Positions 35,965 to 44,073 of a stretch of DNA of 64,000 nucleotides are shown one piece after another (position 1 is the stretch's first letter; each line of letters begins with the position of its first letter). The stretch lies in the NCBI GenBank assembly GCA_036526135.1, contig DATCZA010000007.1:1-64000 (forward strand). The letters run 5' to 3'. The stretch is from UBA2965 sp036526135. GTDB taxonomy: Bacteria; Pseudomonadota; Gammaproteobacteria; Pseudomonadales; Azotimanducaceae. The translations under genes and the position numbers were made by a program. The notes under the pieces are model-generated. The model was not told the origin of the DNA. It made no database searches and worked only from the letters and a program-made list of their open reading frames with translations.

Positions 35965-36984
35965 ATGAACGACCCTGGGTTTCCACCGAGCGCAATCTCC
36001 TGGCAGGACGGCCGCCTGCGGCTGCTCGATCAGCGACGGCTTCCCGAGGAGGTCGCCTATCTCGAGATCCGCACGGTGGATGCGGCGCACGAAGCCATCC
36101 GCACCCTGGCCGTGAGGGGCGCCCCCGCCATCGGCATCGCCGCCGCCTACACCTTGGTAGTCGCCATGGTCGCCGACGCGCCGACGGATGCCGCCGGCTT
36201 CCGCGCCCGGCTCGCCGAACACGCTCGCCACCTCACCTCCGCACGCCCCACGGCGGTAAACCTCGCGTGGGCATGCGCTCGGCTTCTGAGCGCCGCCGAG
36301 CGCTCGGCCGATCTCACAACCATCCAGGCGGAGGCGGAGGCGATCCACGAGGAGGACCGTCTCATCTGTCGAGCCATCGGCAGCCACGGCCAGCCTCTGA
36401 TTCCCGACAACGCGGGAGTGCTCACCCACTGCAACGCTGGTGCTCTGGCGGTTTCCGAGTTGGGCACCGCCACGGCTCCCATGTATCTCAGCCATGCCGC
36501 CGGCAAGCCGTTCCGGGTGTTCGTCGACGAAACCAGGCCGCTGCTTCAGGGCGCGCGTCTGACGGCCTGGGAGCTTGCCGCCGCGGGCATGGACGTCACG
36601 CTCATCTGCGACAGCGCAGCCGCCGCCTTCATGGCCGCGGGGGAGATCGACCTGGCCATCGTGGGGACAGACCGCGTCACCGCCAACGGCGACGTGGTGA
36701 ACAAGATCGGCACCTTGGGCGTCGCCGTGCTCTGCCGGCACTTCGGCATTCCCTTCTACGTGGCGCTGCCCTCGAGCACGTTCGATCCGCACACCGCGAC
36801 GGGCGCGCAGGTACCCATCGAGGAACGCGATCCGGCGGAGGTGCTGGGCGATCGGGCCGCGGACGTGCCTGCCCGCAATCCCGCTTTCGACGTGACCCCA
36901 GCGAATTTGGTGACCGCGTTCATCACCGACCGCGGCGTATTGCGACCGCCGTTTGCGGAATCGTTGAGCAGCTTGTCAGCCTGA
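35965..36984 (+). CDS. mtnA: Methylthioribose-1-phosphate isomerase
   Basis: A 339-residue protein with the MtnA/eIF2B-alpha-like signature: AVRGAPAIGIAAAYTL near residue 50, LTHCNAGALAV (catalytic Cys), VDETRPLLQGARLTAWEL, GTDRVTANGDVVNKIGT (catalytic Asp) and PSSTFD. It isomerises methylthioribose-1-phosphate to methylthioribulose-1-phosphate in methionine salvage. Some family members act on ribose-1,5-bisphosphate, but the fit here is to MtnA. It overlaps the convergent thpR gene by nine bases. Confidence 0.93.
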   Translation: MNDPGFPPSAISWQDGRLRLLDQRRLPEEVAYLEIRTVDAAHEAIRTLAVRGAPAIGIAAAYTLVVAMVADAPTDAAGFRARLAEHARHLTSARPTAVNLAWACARLLSAAERSADLTTIQAEAEAIHEEDRLICRAIGSHGQPLIPDNAGVLTHCNAGALAVSELGTATAPMYLSHAAGKPFRVFVDETRPLLQGARLTAWELAAAGMDVTLICDSAAAAFMAAGEIDLAIVGTDRVTANGDVVNKIGTLGVAVLCRHFGIPFYVALPSSTFDPHTATGAQVPIEERDPAEVLGDRAADVPARNPAFDVTPANLVTAFITDRGVLRPPFAESLSSLSA

Positions 36985-37497
36985 CCCAAACCGCTCCGGC
37001 TCTACGCGCCGGTAGCGCACACCGCCATCCACGGGAACGGTCTCGTACAGCGAAGGCGCGTGAAGCGCGAGCTCCACCCCCGCGAGGCCACCGATCTGCG
37101 GCACCCTCATGGTCCCGCGAATCCGGGCCAGGGTGACGTGGGGCAGGAACGCCCGGCCTTCGGGTTCCGGATCGATACCCGACAGCGCTTCCGCCCAATC
37201 CGTCAGTGGCGACGAGGGCTCCACGCCCACGGCGATGACGCGGGCACGCGCCGGACGCGGAAGACCCGTCACCGGCCCCGTCGTGCACGAAAGGTCATGA
37301 CCGCCGAGTTCGGCCACCGCAGCCAGCAGCCCGGATACCTCGGCAGAGCAGACCTCCCCGAAGAACCTCAGCGTGACGTGATAGTTCGCTCGCGGGACCA
37401 GACGCGCCCGGGCGGGCGGTGTCCACGCCGCCTCAAGCCGCGTCCCGAGCCGGTGAGCGGATTCGGCAGACAGAAAGCAGGCTACGAAACAGCGCAT
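36976..37497 (-). CDS. thpR: RNA 2',3'-cyclic phosphodiesterase (2H family)
   Basis: A 173-residue 2H phosphoesterase with both HxTL catalytic motifs, YHVTLRFFG near residue 40 and PHVTLARI near residue 124. The N-terminus MRCFVACFLS is typical of ThpR/LigT. These enzymes hydrolyse 2',3'-cyclic phosphate ends to 2'-phosphates on RNA or small nucleotides. The gene is monocistronic; a 60-base spacer separates it from the next plus-strand gene. Confidence 0.92.
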   Translation of the reverse strand: MRCFVACFLSAESAHRLGTRLEAAWTPPARARLVPRANYHVTLRFFGEVCSAEVSGLLAAVAELGGHDLSCTTGPVTGLPRPARARVIAVGVEPSSPLTDWAEALSGIDPEPEGRAFLPHVTLARIRGTMRVPQIGGLAGVELALHAPSLYETVPVDGGVRYRRVEPERFGSG

Positions 37498-37557
37498 GAC
37501 ATCCCCATTCTACCGTTCTATCTTGCGCCTTCATGATCGGCGCGCGGGAGACGCGGC

Positions 37558-37836
37558 ATGGCGAACGGAGTTATCCGCATACTGGCCCTCTGGCTGATTG
37601 CCAGCGCGGTCCAGGCCGCCGAGGACTTCACGTTGGAGCTGAGCGGCGGCCGCGTCATGGATGCGGACATTACCGTCTTCGACCCGCTCACCGTCGAGGA
37701 CCAGGCCACCTATCAGAATCCGTATCAGCCCTCGGCTGGCATCCGACACGTCATCGTCAACGGCGTGTTCGTGGTCCGCGACGAGCAGTTCGTGGAGAAC
37801 ACGTTCCCGGGCCGCCGCATCAGCAGCAGCCTGTGA
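37558..37836 (+). pseudogene. Internally deleted amidohydrolase (D-aminoacylase-like) remnant
   Basis: A 92-codon frame that joins an exported amidohydrolase's start (signal peptide IRILALWLIASAVQAAE then LELSGGRVMD) directly to the end of the same type of enzyme (ADITVFDPLTVEDQATYQNP, QPSAGIRHVIVNGVFVV). N-acyl-D-amino-acid deacylases have these two segments separated by roughly 400 or more residues that contain the metal site, so the gene has lost its whole catalytic barrel in one in-frame event. A stable exported peptide may still be made, but it cannot be an enzyme. Its stop overlaps the next gene's start (TGATG). Confidence 0.75.
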
Positions 37837-39170
37837 TGGCGACGACCTATCTCAAGCGGGCCGAGCCGGCCGCGGCGCCGGACGAGGAGGGCATCGCGGT
37901 ACGCGTCGCGGAGATGCTGGCGAAGATACGCAGTGAGGGGGAGCCTGCCGTTGCCGGATACGCCCGGGACCTGGACGGGTTCGACGGGGACTTCGTCCTT
38001 TCCCGGGAGGCGCGCGATCGGCTGATCGCCCAGCTGCCCTCAGAAACCCGCGACGACATCACCTTCGCCTGGCGCCAGATCAAGCGCTTCGCCGAGGCCC
38101 AGCGGGCGAGCCTGCACGAGTTCGAAATCCAGACCGAGCCCGGGGTCACCCTCGGCCAGCGCATCGTCCCGGTTCAGGTCGCCGGATGCTACGTGCCCGG
38201 TGGGCGCTACGCCCACGCAGCGTCTGCGCTGATGAGCGTAACCACCGCGAAGGTGGCAGGCGTGCCGACGGTGGTCGCCTGCTCGCCCCCGCGGGGGGGC
38301 GCGATTCATCCCGCCGTCGCCTTCGCCATGGATCTCGCCGGGGCCGACGTCATCGTGCAGATGGGCGGCGTCCAAGCGGTGGCGACGCTGGCGTTCGGCC
38401 TGTTCGGGATCCCTCCCGCCGACCTGCTCGCCGGGCCCGGCAACGCCTACGTTGCCGCCGCAAAGCGGCAACTCTTCGGCGAGGTGGGCATCGACGTGAT
38501 TGCCGGTCCCACGGAGTCTGCCATCATCGCCGATGGGGGCGCCGACCCACGCTTGATCGCCGTCGATCTCGCCTCCCAAGCCGAGCACGGGCCGGACTCT
38601 CCCGTTTGGCTGATCACCTCCAGCCGCGAGGTGGCAGAGCGTGTCATGGCTCTCCTGCCCGTGGTGGCGGCCGCCTTGCCGAACCAGGACGTGGTCATGA
38701 CCGCGTGGCGCCGTCACGGCGAGGTGGTCTTGTGCGAGGGCCGCGAGGAGATGGTTCGCGTCAGCGACGCCTACGCGCCGGAGCATCTCCAGATCCTGGC
38801 AGACGACCACGGCTGGTGGCTGGAGCATCTCAGCAACTACGGTTCCCTGTTCCTTGGCGAGGGCAGCACGGTCACTCACGGCGACAAATGCTCGGGAACC
38901 AACCACATCCTCCCCACTCGCGGCGCAGCGCGTTACACGGGCGGGCTGAACGTGCAGAAGTTCCTGAAGGTGCTGACCTGGCAGAAGCTCGACGAGCAGG
39001 CGAACCTGTCGTTCAGCGCCGTGGGCTCGCGGATATCGCGCGTGGAGGGGATGGAGGGACACGCCAGGGCATGCGACTGGCGCCTGCGCCGCTATTTTCC
39101 CGGGCAGGATTGGCCCTTCGAGGTGCACGGGTTCGACGAGCTCACGCCGGGCGCGGACGAACCGGCGTGA
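37836..39170 (+). CDS. Histidinol dehydrogenase family protein, HpsN-like
   Basis: A 444-residue HisD-fold NAD-dependent dehydrogenase. Conserved elements are VAGCYVPGGRY, AGPGNAYVAAAKRQLFG, GPTESAIIADG, QAEHGPDSP, the catalytic EH in APEHLQIL and the zinc Asp in HGDKCSGTNHILPTRGAARYTGG. The last segment, with Lys and the AARYTGGL continuation, matches the sulfopropanediol dehydrogenase (HpsN) branch rather than biosynthetic HisD, and no other his genes are near. It should oxidise an alcohol in two steps to a carboxylate. GTGA overlap couples it to the aminotransferase gene. Confidence 0.87.
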   Translation: MATTYLKRAEPAAAPDEEGIAVRVAEMLAKIRSEGEPAVAGYARDLDGFDGDFVLSREARDRLIAQLPSETRDDITFAWRQIKRFAEAQRASLHEFEIQTEPGVTLGQRIVPVQVAGCYVPGGRYAHAASALMSVTTAKVAGVPTVVACSPPRGGAIHPAVAFAMDLAGADVIVQMGGVQAVATLAFGLFGIPPADLLAGPGNAYVAAAKRQLFGEVGIDVIAGPTESAIIADGGADPRLIAVDLASQAEHGPDSPVWLITSSREVAERVMALLPVVAAALPNQDVVMTAWRRHGEVVLCEGREEMVRVSDAYAPEHLQILADDHGWWLEHLSNYGSLFLGEGSTVTHGDKCSGTNHILPTRGAARYTGGLNVQKFLKVLTWQKLDEQANLSFSAVGSRISRVEGMEGHARACDWRLRRYFPGQDWPFEVHGFDELTPGADEPA

Positions 39171-40360
39171 GCGGCCCGAGAACGTTCAGCAAGTCGTTTC
39201 TGCAGCAGGAACCCCTGCCGGACGCCGCCATCGAAGCGGCCGTGGCCGTCATGGGCAGCGGCCGCCTGCACCGCTACGACGCCATGGCCGACGATCCCGG
39301 CGAGACCGCGCTGCTGGAGATGGAGTTCGCCCGTTATCAGGGCAGCCGCTACGCTCTGGCCTGCGCCTCCTGCGGGTACGCCCTGTACGTGGCGATGCTC
39401 AGCGCCGGCGTTGGCCCGGGAGATGGTGTGCTGATCAACGGCTTCACCCTGGCCCCGGTCCCGGGAGCGGTAACCAATTGCGGCGCCCAAGCCATCTTCG
39501 TGGACACCGCGGATGATCTGACCGTGGACCTGAACGACCTCGAACGAAAGGCCGCAGATGCCAGTGCGCGCTTCCTCCTGCTATCCCACATGCGCGGCCA
39601 CATCGCCGACATGGATGCGGTGACGGGGATCTGTGAGGAGAACGGGCTCACCCTCATCGAGGACTGTGCGCACACCCTGGGCGCGCGCTGGAAGGGCCGC
39701 CTGAGCGGCAGCTTCGGGGCCGTGAGCTGTTTCAGCACCCAGACCTACAAGCACATGAACTCCGGGGAAGGCGGCCTGCTGGTGACGAACCGGGACGACA
39801 TCATGGCCAGGGCCATCCTCTACTCCGGATCGTACATGCTCTACGACCGTCATCTCGCCGGGCCGCCGCCGGAGGCGTTCGAAGGCCTGTCGCTGACCAC
39901 GCCCAACTACAGCGGCCGCATGGACAATCTGCGCGCCGCCACCCTGCGGCCGCAGCTTGCACGGCTCGACGAGAGCTGCCGGCGCTGGAACGAGCGCTAC
40001 GACGTTCTCGCCGAAGGGCTCGCCGCGCTCCCCGGCGTCCGACTGCCCGAGCGATCGCCCGCGGAGTCCTTTGTCGGCAGCTCGATACAGTTTCAGCTGC
40101 CCGGCAGAACCCCTGCCGAGATGGAGGACATCGTGGATCGGTGCGCCGCCAGGGGCGTTGCGCTGAAATGGTTCGGCGCCGACGAGCCCAGGGGGTACAC
40201 CAGCCGATTCGACAGCTGGCGCTACCTCGGCGAGCCGCCAGAGCTGCCTGGAACCCGCAACGCCCTGGCCACGCTGCTGGACATGCGCGTGCCGCTCACC
40301 TTCGACCTGGAGGATTGCCGGCACATCGTCGACATAATCGCCGACGTCATCGCCGGCTAG
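39167..40360 (+). CDS. DegT/DnrJ/EryC1/StrS family PLP aminotransferase
   Basis: A 397-residue sugar-aminotransferase-type PLP protein: ALACASCGYALYVAM near residue 65, IEDCAHTLGARW, and the PLP Lys in STQTYKHMNSGEGG around residue 200; the C-terminal half is normal. Such enzymes usually aminate keto-sugars. GTG at 39167 overlaps the dehydrogenase stop by four bases, implying a joint pathway in which an alcohol is oxidised and an amine made or removed. No sugar-nucleotide genes are nearby, so an unusual substrate is possible. Confidence 0.87.
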   Translation: MSGPRTFSKSFLQQEPLPDAAIEAAVAVMGSGRLHRYDAMADDPGETALLEMEFARYQGSRYALACASCGYALYVAMLSAGVGPGDGVLINGFTLAPVPGAVTNCGAQAIFVDTADDLTVDLNDLERKAADASARFLLLSHMRGHIADMDAVTGICEENGLTLIEDCAHTLGARWKGRLSGSFGAVSCFSTQTYKHMNSGEGGLLVTNRDDIMARAILYSGSYMLYDRHLAGPPPEAFEGLSLTTPNYSGRMDNLRAATLRPQLARLDESCRRWNERYDVLAEGLAALPGVRLPERSPAESFVGSSIQFQLPGRTPAEMEDIVDRCAARGVALKWFGADEPRGYTSRFDSWRYLGEPPELPGTRNALATLLDMRVPLTFDLEDCRHIVDIIADVIAG

Positions 40361-41280
40361 GCTGCCGCGACCTCACGCAGGGCGCGGCCGATCTCTCCCA
40401 TGGCGGCGATGGCTTCCGCGTCGTTGCCAGCCACCACCTTGAAGTTCATGAGCCGGCATCCGGCTTCCACGTACCCTCCCAGCTGCGAGGCGACCTCGTC
40501 GGGGGTGCCGAAGGGCGTGTACTTCTCGAAGCTTTCGAACGGCACCTTATAGAACGCTTCCATGGCCTCGGCCACTCGGCCGCGCGCCTCATCGCGGGTG
40601 TCCCCCACGCCCACCCAGGGCTGGTAGCCGTGTTGCCAGTCCACGGCGACCCGTCCGGCCTGCTCAGCCGCGTCGTCGATGATCCCGAGCGCCTGGGAGA
40701 AGCGTCTCACCGAGCACCACGCACCGATCCAGCCATCGCCGAGGCGACCGGCCCGGACGAGAGCGGCATCGGAGCGGCCGCCCACGATGATGGGAATCGC
40801 CGGCTCTATGGCGGGCCGAATCAGCGCCCGGTCGAGATCGAAGAACTCGCCATGAAAGGTCACCTCCTCGCCACCCATGAGGCCGCGCAGCACGCTGAGG
40901 CTTTCGTTCATGCGCCGCCCCCGTGTGGCAGGATCGACGCCGCAAACCTCGATCTCATGCCTGTCTTCACCCCCGATGCCGACCCCGAAGAGTACCCGGC
41001 CCGGCGCCAGACGATTCACGGTGGCGAGCTGGCGCGCAACGGGAACGGGATGCCGCAGGGGCAGCAGGTAAATGCTGATCATCACGCCCAGCGTCGGATG
41101 GAGCTGCGAAAGGCCCGCGATCTCCACGAAGCCGTCGGTGCCCGAGCCGTTGCGGAAAGACACGTGGTCGGCCATGAAGACGTGGTCGACCCCGGCGGCC
41201 GCGACCTGCGCCAGCAGCTCCCGGCGGCTGTCGAGGTCGGACGCCCATAGGCCGTCAGGCGTGGCAAGACCGATCTTCAC
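40357..41280 (-). CDS. LLM class flavin/F420-dependent oxidoreductase
   Basis: A 307-residue luciferase-like monooxygenase-fold protein: IGLATPDGLWAS at the N-terminus, VFMADHVSF, LGVMISIYLLPLRHPVPVARQL, RVLFGVGIGG and IPIIVGGRSDAALVRAGRLGDGW (split at VGG by convention). Whether it uses FMN or F420 cannot be decided. GTG at 41280 is just before the first strand. It overlaps the convergent aminotransferase by four bases and is 19 bases after the carotenoid oxygenase gene on the same strand. Confidence 0.85.
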   Translation of the reverse strand: MKIGLATPDGLWASDLDSRRELLAQVAAAGVDHVFMADHVSFRNGSGTDGFVEIAGLSQLHPTLGVMISIYLLPLRHPVPVARQLATVNRLAPGRVLFGVGIGGEDRHEIEVCGVDPATRGRRMNESLSVLRGLMGGEEVTFHGEFFDLDRALIRPAIEPAIPIIVGGRSDAALVRAGRLGDGWIGAWCSVRRFSQALGIIDDAAEQAGRVAVDWQHGYQPWVGVGDTRDEARGRVAEAMEAFYKVPFESFEKYTPFGTPDEVASQLGGYVEAGCRLMNFKVVAGNDAEAIAAMGEIGRALREVAAA

Positions 41281-41299
41281 GATGGTTCCGGCCGCCCGT

Positions 41300-42772
41300 T
41301 CAGCGCGCGAAGTTGCGTTTGTCGGACCAGCACGAGTGGGTGCCCACGCAGATGCGCTCGGGCAGCTGGACCTGGGCGACGGGACCCTGCTCGATGTCGG
41401 CGGCATCGAAGATCATGGCGCTGGACGCGTCTCTGTTCATGTCCGTGACAAAGGTCACCACGTAGCCGTCGTCCTCGGCCGTCGACCCAACCCGCGGGGC
41501 CATGGGGCTTTCGCTGAGAAAAACGCCGTCCGGCAGCTGGTAGACCTGTTTCTCGCCGGTCTGAACGTCCAGCCGGACAAGGCCGTCCATGAGAAACCAG
41601 CCCGGCTTCAGCGTGACGGCCCAGACGTAGCGGTAGGGTTTACCCCCGTGGGCCGGGTTGATCATGCCGAACTCGGACACCGCGTCGTCGAGATACTCCT
41701 CCCGCGTAGCGCCGGTGCGCAGGTTGAAGCGCCAGCGATGCGGCTTGGCGCCGATCACGTGCATGTCCAGCATCCGGAACATCGAGCGCTTGTCGTTCGG
41801 GTCGATGGTCAGCTTGGGATTCGGGTTCTCCTCGAAGAAGCCGTCGAGGACCACCTCGTCGCCGTCCTCGTAGGCGTTGATCCAATGCAGCACGAACGTG
41901 GGCTTCGCCTCGAACCAGCGCACCTCGTGGGAACCACCGCGGCGCGGGATGATGCCGAAGCGGCTCGGCTGATCGGCAAAGAATCGCACGGCGTGAGCGC
42001 CCGCTCGCAGCGCCTGCGGGTCCCAGTAGAGAGGGAAGTCGTTGAGGATCGCGTAGTTGTCGGTGAACGCCATGTCGTGTGGCAGGCGCGGGCCGGGCAA
42101 CGGAACCGGAACGTAGTGCACCAGCTCGCGGGCGGCGTTGACCACGCCGTAATGCATGAACGGAGCTTCCTTGGCGTAGTTGAAGAAGAGCATCTCGCCC
42201 GTGGCCTCGTCCACCTTGGTGTGGGCCGATATGCCCCAGCCAGGCGTGGTGCCGGCCACCCAGTCGGCCTTGCCAAGCTGGGTGAGGGAGCGGGGATCGA
42301 ACTCGTACAGGTCGCCGCACTGGTAGAAGCTGGTGACCGCCCGGCCGCCGTGGACGACCACATCCGTGCTGGAAGCATCCTTGAGGCGCGTGCGCGCCCC
42401 GCAGCCTTCGCGCAGGGACTTCTTGGGCGATTCCATGAGCCCGGCCCACAAAGGCCGCCCTTCCGCCAGCTCGGCTGCGAACCCGTCGGTGCGGATGAAC
42501 CGGTTGCGATATTCGGCCTCCCCGTTGTCCACGAAGAGCGCGTGCAGCATGCCGTCACCGTCAAAGGGGTGGTAGCGCCCGATGGCGTCATGCAGCGGGT
42601 TCTCCGTGTTGCGCAGGTACACGCCCGACAAGTCATCGGGGAGCCGGCCGGTGACCGTCAGGTCCACGGCGTCGTACTCGCGAACGTTCGGCTGCCAGGC
42701 ACCCGTCCGGTAGGGATGATCGTCCTCCTCGGGAAGGCCCGAGGCGAAGGATTCGATCAGCTCCACTCTCAT
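41300..42772 (-). CDS. Carotenoid oxygenase family protein
   Basis: A 490-residue protein of the RPE65/CCD beta-propeller family. The four iron-binding histidines are in ISAHTKVDE, LPHDMAFTDNYAIL, FVLHWINAYEDGDE and, at the C-terminus, CVGTHSCW. It should cleave a C=C bond of a carotenoid, apocarotenoid or stilbene with O2. The ATG at 42772 is preceded by GGGGGAG at proper distance and was preferred to the longer frame. It follows a truncated amidohydrolase by 34 bases and probably forms an operon with the LLM oxidoreductase. Confidence 0.92.
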   Translation of the reverse strand: MRVELIESFASGLPEEDDHPYRTGAWQPNVREYDAVDLTVTGRLPDDLSGVYLRNTENPLHDAIGRYHPFDGDGMLHALFVDNGEAEYRNRFIRTDGFAAELAEGRPLWAGLMESPKKSLREGCGARTRLKDASSTDVVVHGGRAVTSFYQCGDLYEFDPRSLTQLGKADWVAGTTPGWGISAHTKVDEATGEMLFFNYAKEAPFMHYGVVNAARELVHYVPVPLPGPRLPHDMAFTDNYAILNDFPLYWDPQALRAGAHAVRFFADQPSRFGIIPRRGGSHEVRWFEAKPTFVLHWINAYEDGDEVVLDGFFEENPNPKLTIDPNDKRSMFRMLDMHVIGAKPHRWRFNLRTGATREEYLDDAVSEFGMINPAHGGKPYRYVWAVTLKPGWFLMDGLVRLDVQTGEKQVYQLPDGVFLSESPMAPRVGSTAEDDGYVVTFVTDMNRDASSAMIFDAADIEQGPVAQVQLPERICVGTHSCWSDKRNFAR

Positions 42773-42806
42773 CTGCCGCTCCCCCTTTGTCTCACCATGC
42801 ACATAT

Positions 42807-43559
42807 TCAAGCCCATCGTATCTCACATCCGCCCGTCAGCGCCGCGAGCCCGGCGCGGAAGCGATCCGGGGCGGCGAGCATGGGCATCAGTCGGGGCACC
42901 AGAAAATCGAAACTGCCCCGCTCCCAGAAATGCCCGTCCGCCAGGCCGATCTGCTCGCGAATCACCTCCTCCTCGGCCGCGACCAGCGCCTCGGTCACCC
43001 CCGCTGCAGCCAGGGCCGGCGTGTTCAGGACGAACTCGTGGGCCGAACGGTGCCACACCATGATGGGCCGCGACTCGCTGATGGCGTCGAGGTCCTTTCG
43101 GGTGAGGCTTCCGTGGAGGTAGTGGTGGTATCCCCACGAGATCAGCGGCTCGGCCGGATCCTCCATGTTCGCCGCCGCGGCGCCCAGCAGGCAAAGGTAC
43201 GCATCACGATCCCGGGCCGCAGGAAACATCCGGGCCGGGAGAACCCATTCCTCGATGGAGACCACCTCCGCCGTCATGGTCAACGCCACCAGAAACGGGT
43301 GCAGGTGCTGATCTATCAGGCCGGCCATGACCACGCGCTCGGCAAAGGTTTCATCTACCGCGGCCCCGGGATAGCGGCCGCGCAGCTCCGCCAGCGTCCC
43401 CACGGCGAGGATGCGCTCATCGGCAACGGCCACCGCTTCGGCCCGCGGCAGCCCAGGGTCCATGGTGATCAGCGTGCCCGCCGCGTAGATCGTCGGCGGC
43501 GGGCTCGCGGGCGAGATTTCTTCCTGCGGCTCCGCGCAGGACGCGAGCAATCGGTGCAA
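42807..43559 (-). pseudogene. C-terminally truncated YtcJ-type amidohydrolase
   Basis: A 250-residue frame with the first half of an amidohydrolase of the YtcJ type: IYAAGTLITMDPG, VVMAGLIDQHLHPF (metal-site HxH), LISWGYHHYLHGS and RKDLDAISESRPIMVWHRSAHEFVLN (two parts). Family members have about 550 residues; here the frame stops after LAALTGGCEIRWA, losing the rest of the barrel and its metal ligands. The missing 3' half is not found nearby, so a deletion ends at about 42807, next to the carotenoid oxygenase. The start is unclear (TTG at 43559); LLASC near it may be a relic of a lipobox. Confidence 0.72.
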
Positions 43560-43663
43560 ACGCCTCGTTGATGGTCTCGTCGATCCTCATGGCGCGAGCA
43601 TAAGCCGGAGCCGTCGGCGCTTGTCCAGTGCGACGCCGCGCCGTGGCGCGCCGCCACCGCGCA

Positions 43664-44044
43664 TCAGAACCCCGTGGACTGCCAGGCCAGCATGGCGAAG
43701 GCGCCGTTCGCCCGACGCCACACGCTCAAGAACTTGTTGCGCAGCGCCTTCTCCGCGCCATCCCTGCTTGCCCGGCCGTTGAGGATGCCGTGGCAGAGAT
43801 AGACCTCGCCGTGACGGGAGACGCTGACGTCCTCCGTTTCCAGGGAAAGGTAAGTGACCGTCCCCTCGGCGATGGCGCCCAGAAAGGCCGTTTTGTCATC
43901 GGTCCTGCCGGAAGAGTGGGTCCAGACCAGATCATCGTCGAGAAGACGGGAAAGCCCGTCCACGTCGCCGGCGATCATCGCAGCGCGACGCCGGGCGTCC
44001 GCTGCCAGCAGCTCCTGCATGTCATCCATTGCCTGCTTCCTCAT
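43664..44044 (-). CDS. DUF4440/SnoaL-like protein
   Basis: A 126-residue NTF2-fold protein of the DUF4440 kind: ADARRRAAMIAGDVDGLSRLLDDDLVWTHSSG (in two parts) and a C-terminal half with VYLCHGILNGRA and KFLSVWRRANGAFAMLAWQSTGF (split). Such proteins are small binding or isomerase-like domains. ATG at 44044; ATG at 44029 with AGGA eight bases upstream is an equally good start. It is 29 bases after the reductase gene on the same strand, probably co-transcribed. Confidence 0.82.
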   Translation of the reverse strand: MRKQAMDDMQELLAADARRRAAMIAGDVDGLSRLLDDDLVWTHSSGRTDDKTAFLGAIAEGTVTYLSLETEDVSVSRHGEVYLCHGILNGRASRDGAEKALRNKFLSVWRRANGAFAMLAWQSTGF

Positions 44045-44073
44045 TCATCGTCGTTCCAACCTCCTCGGTCAGC

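Noticed and set aside
37836..39170. Biosynthetic histidinol dehydrogenase of a his operon
   Set aside because: No other his genes nearby and the zinc-site segment is of the HpsN-like type.
40141..43063. Long plus-strand open frames opposite the LLM oxidoreductase and carotenoid oxygenase
   Set aside because: Antisense shadows caused by high G+C; their translations are His/Arg/Gly-rich without motifs, while the minus-strand frames have complete catalytic sites.
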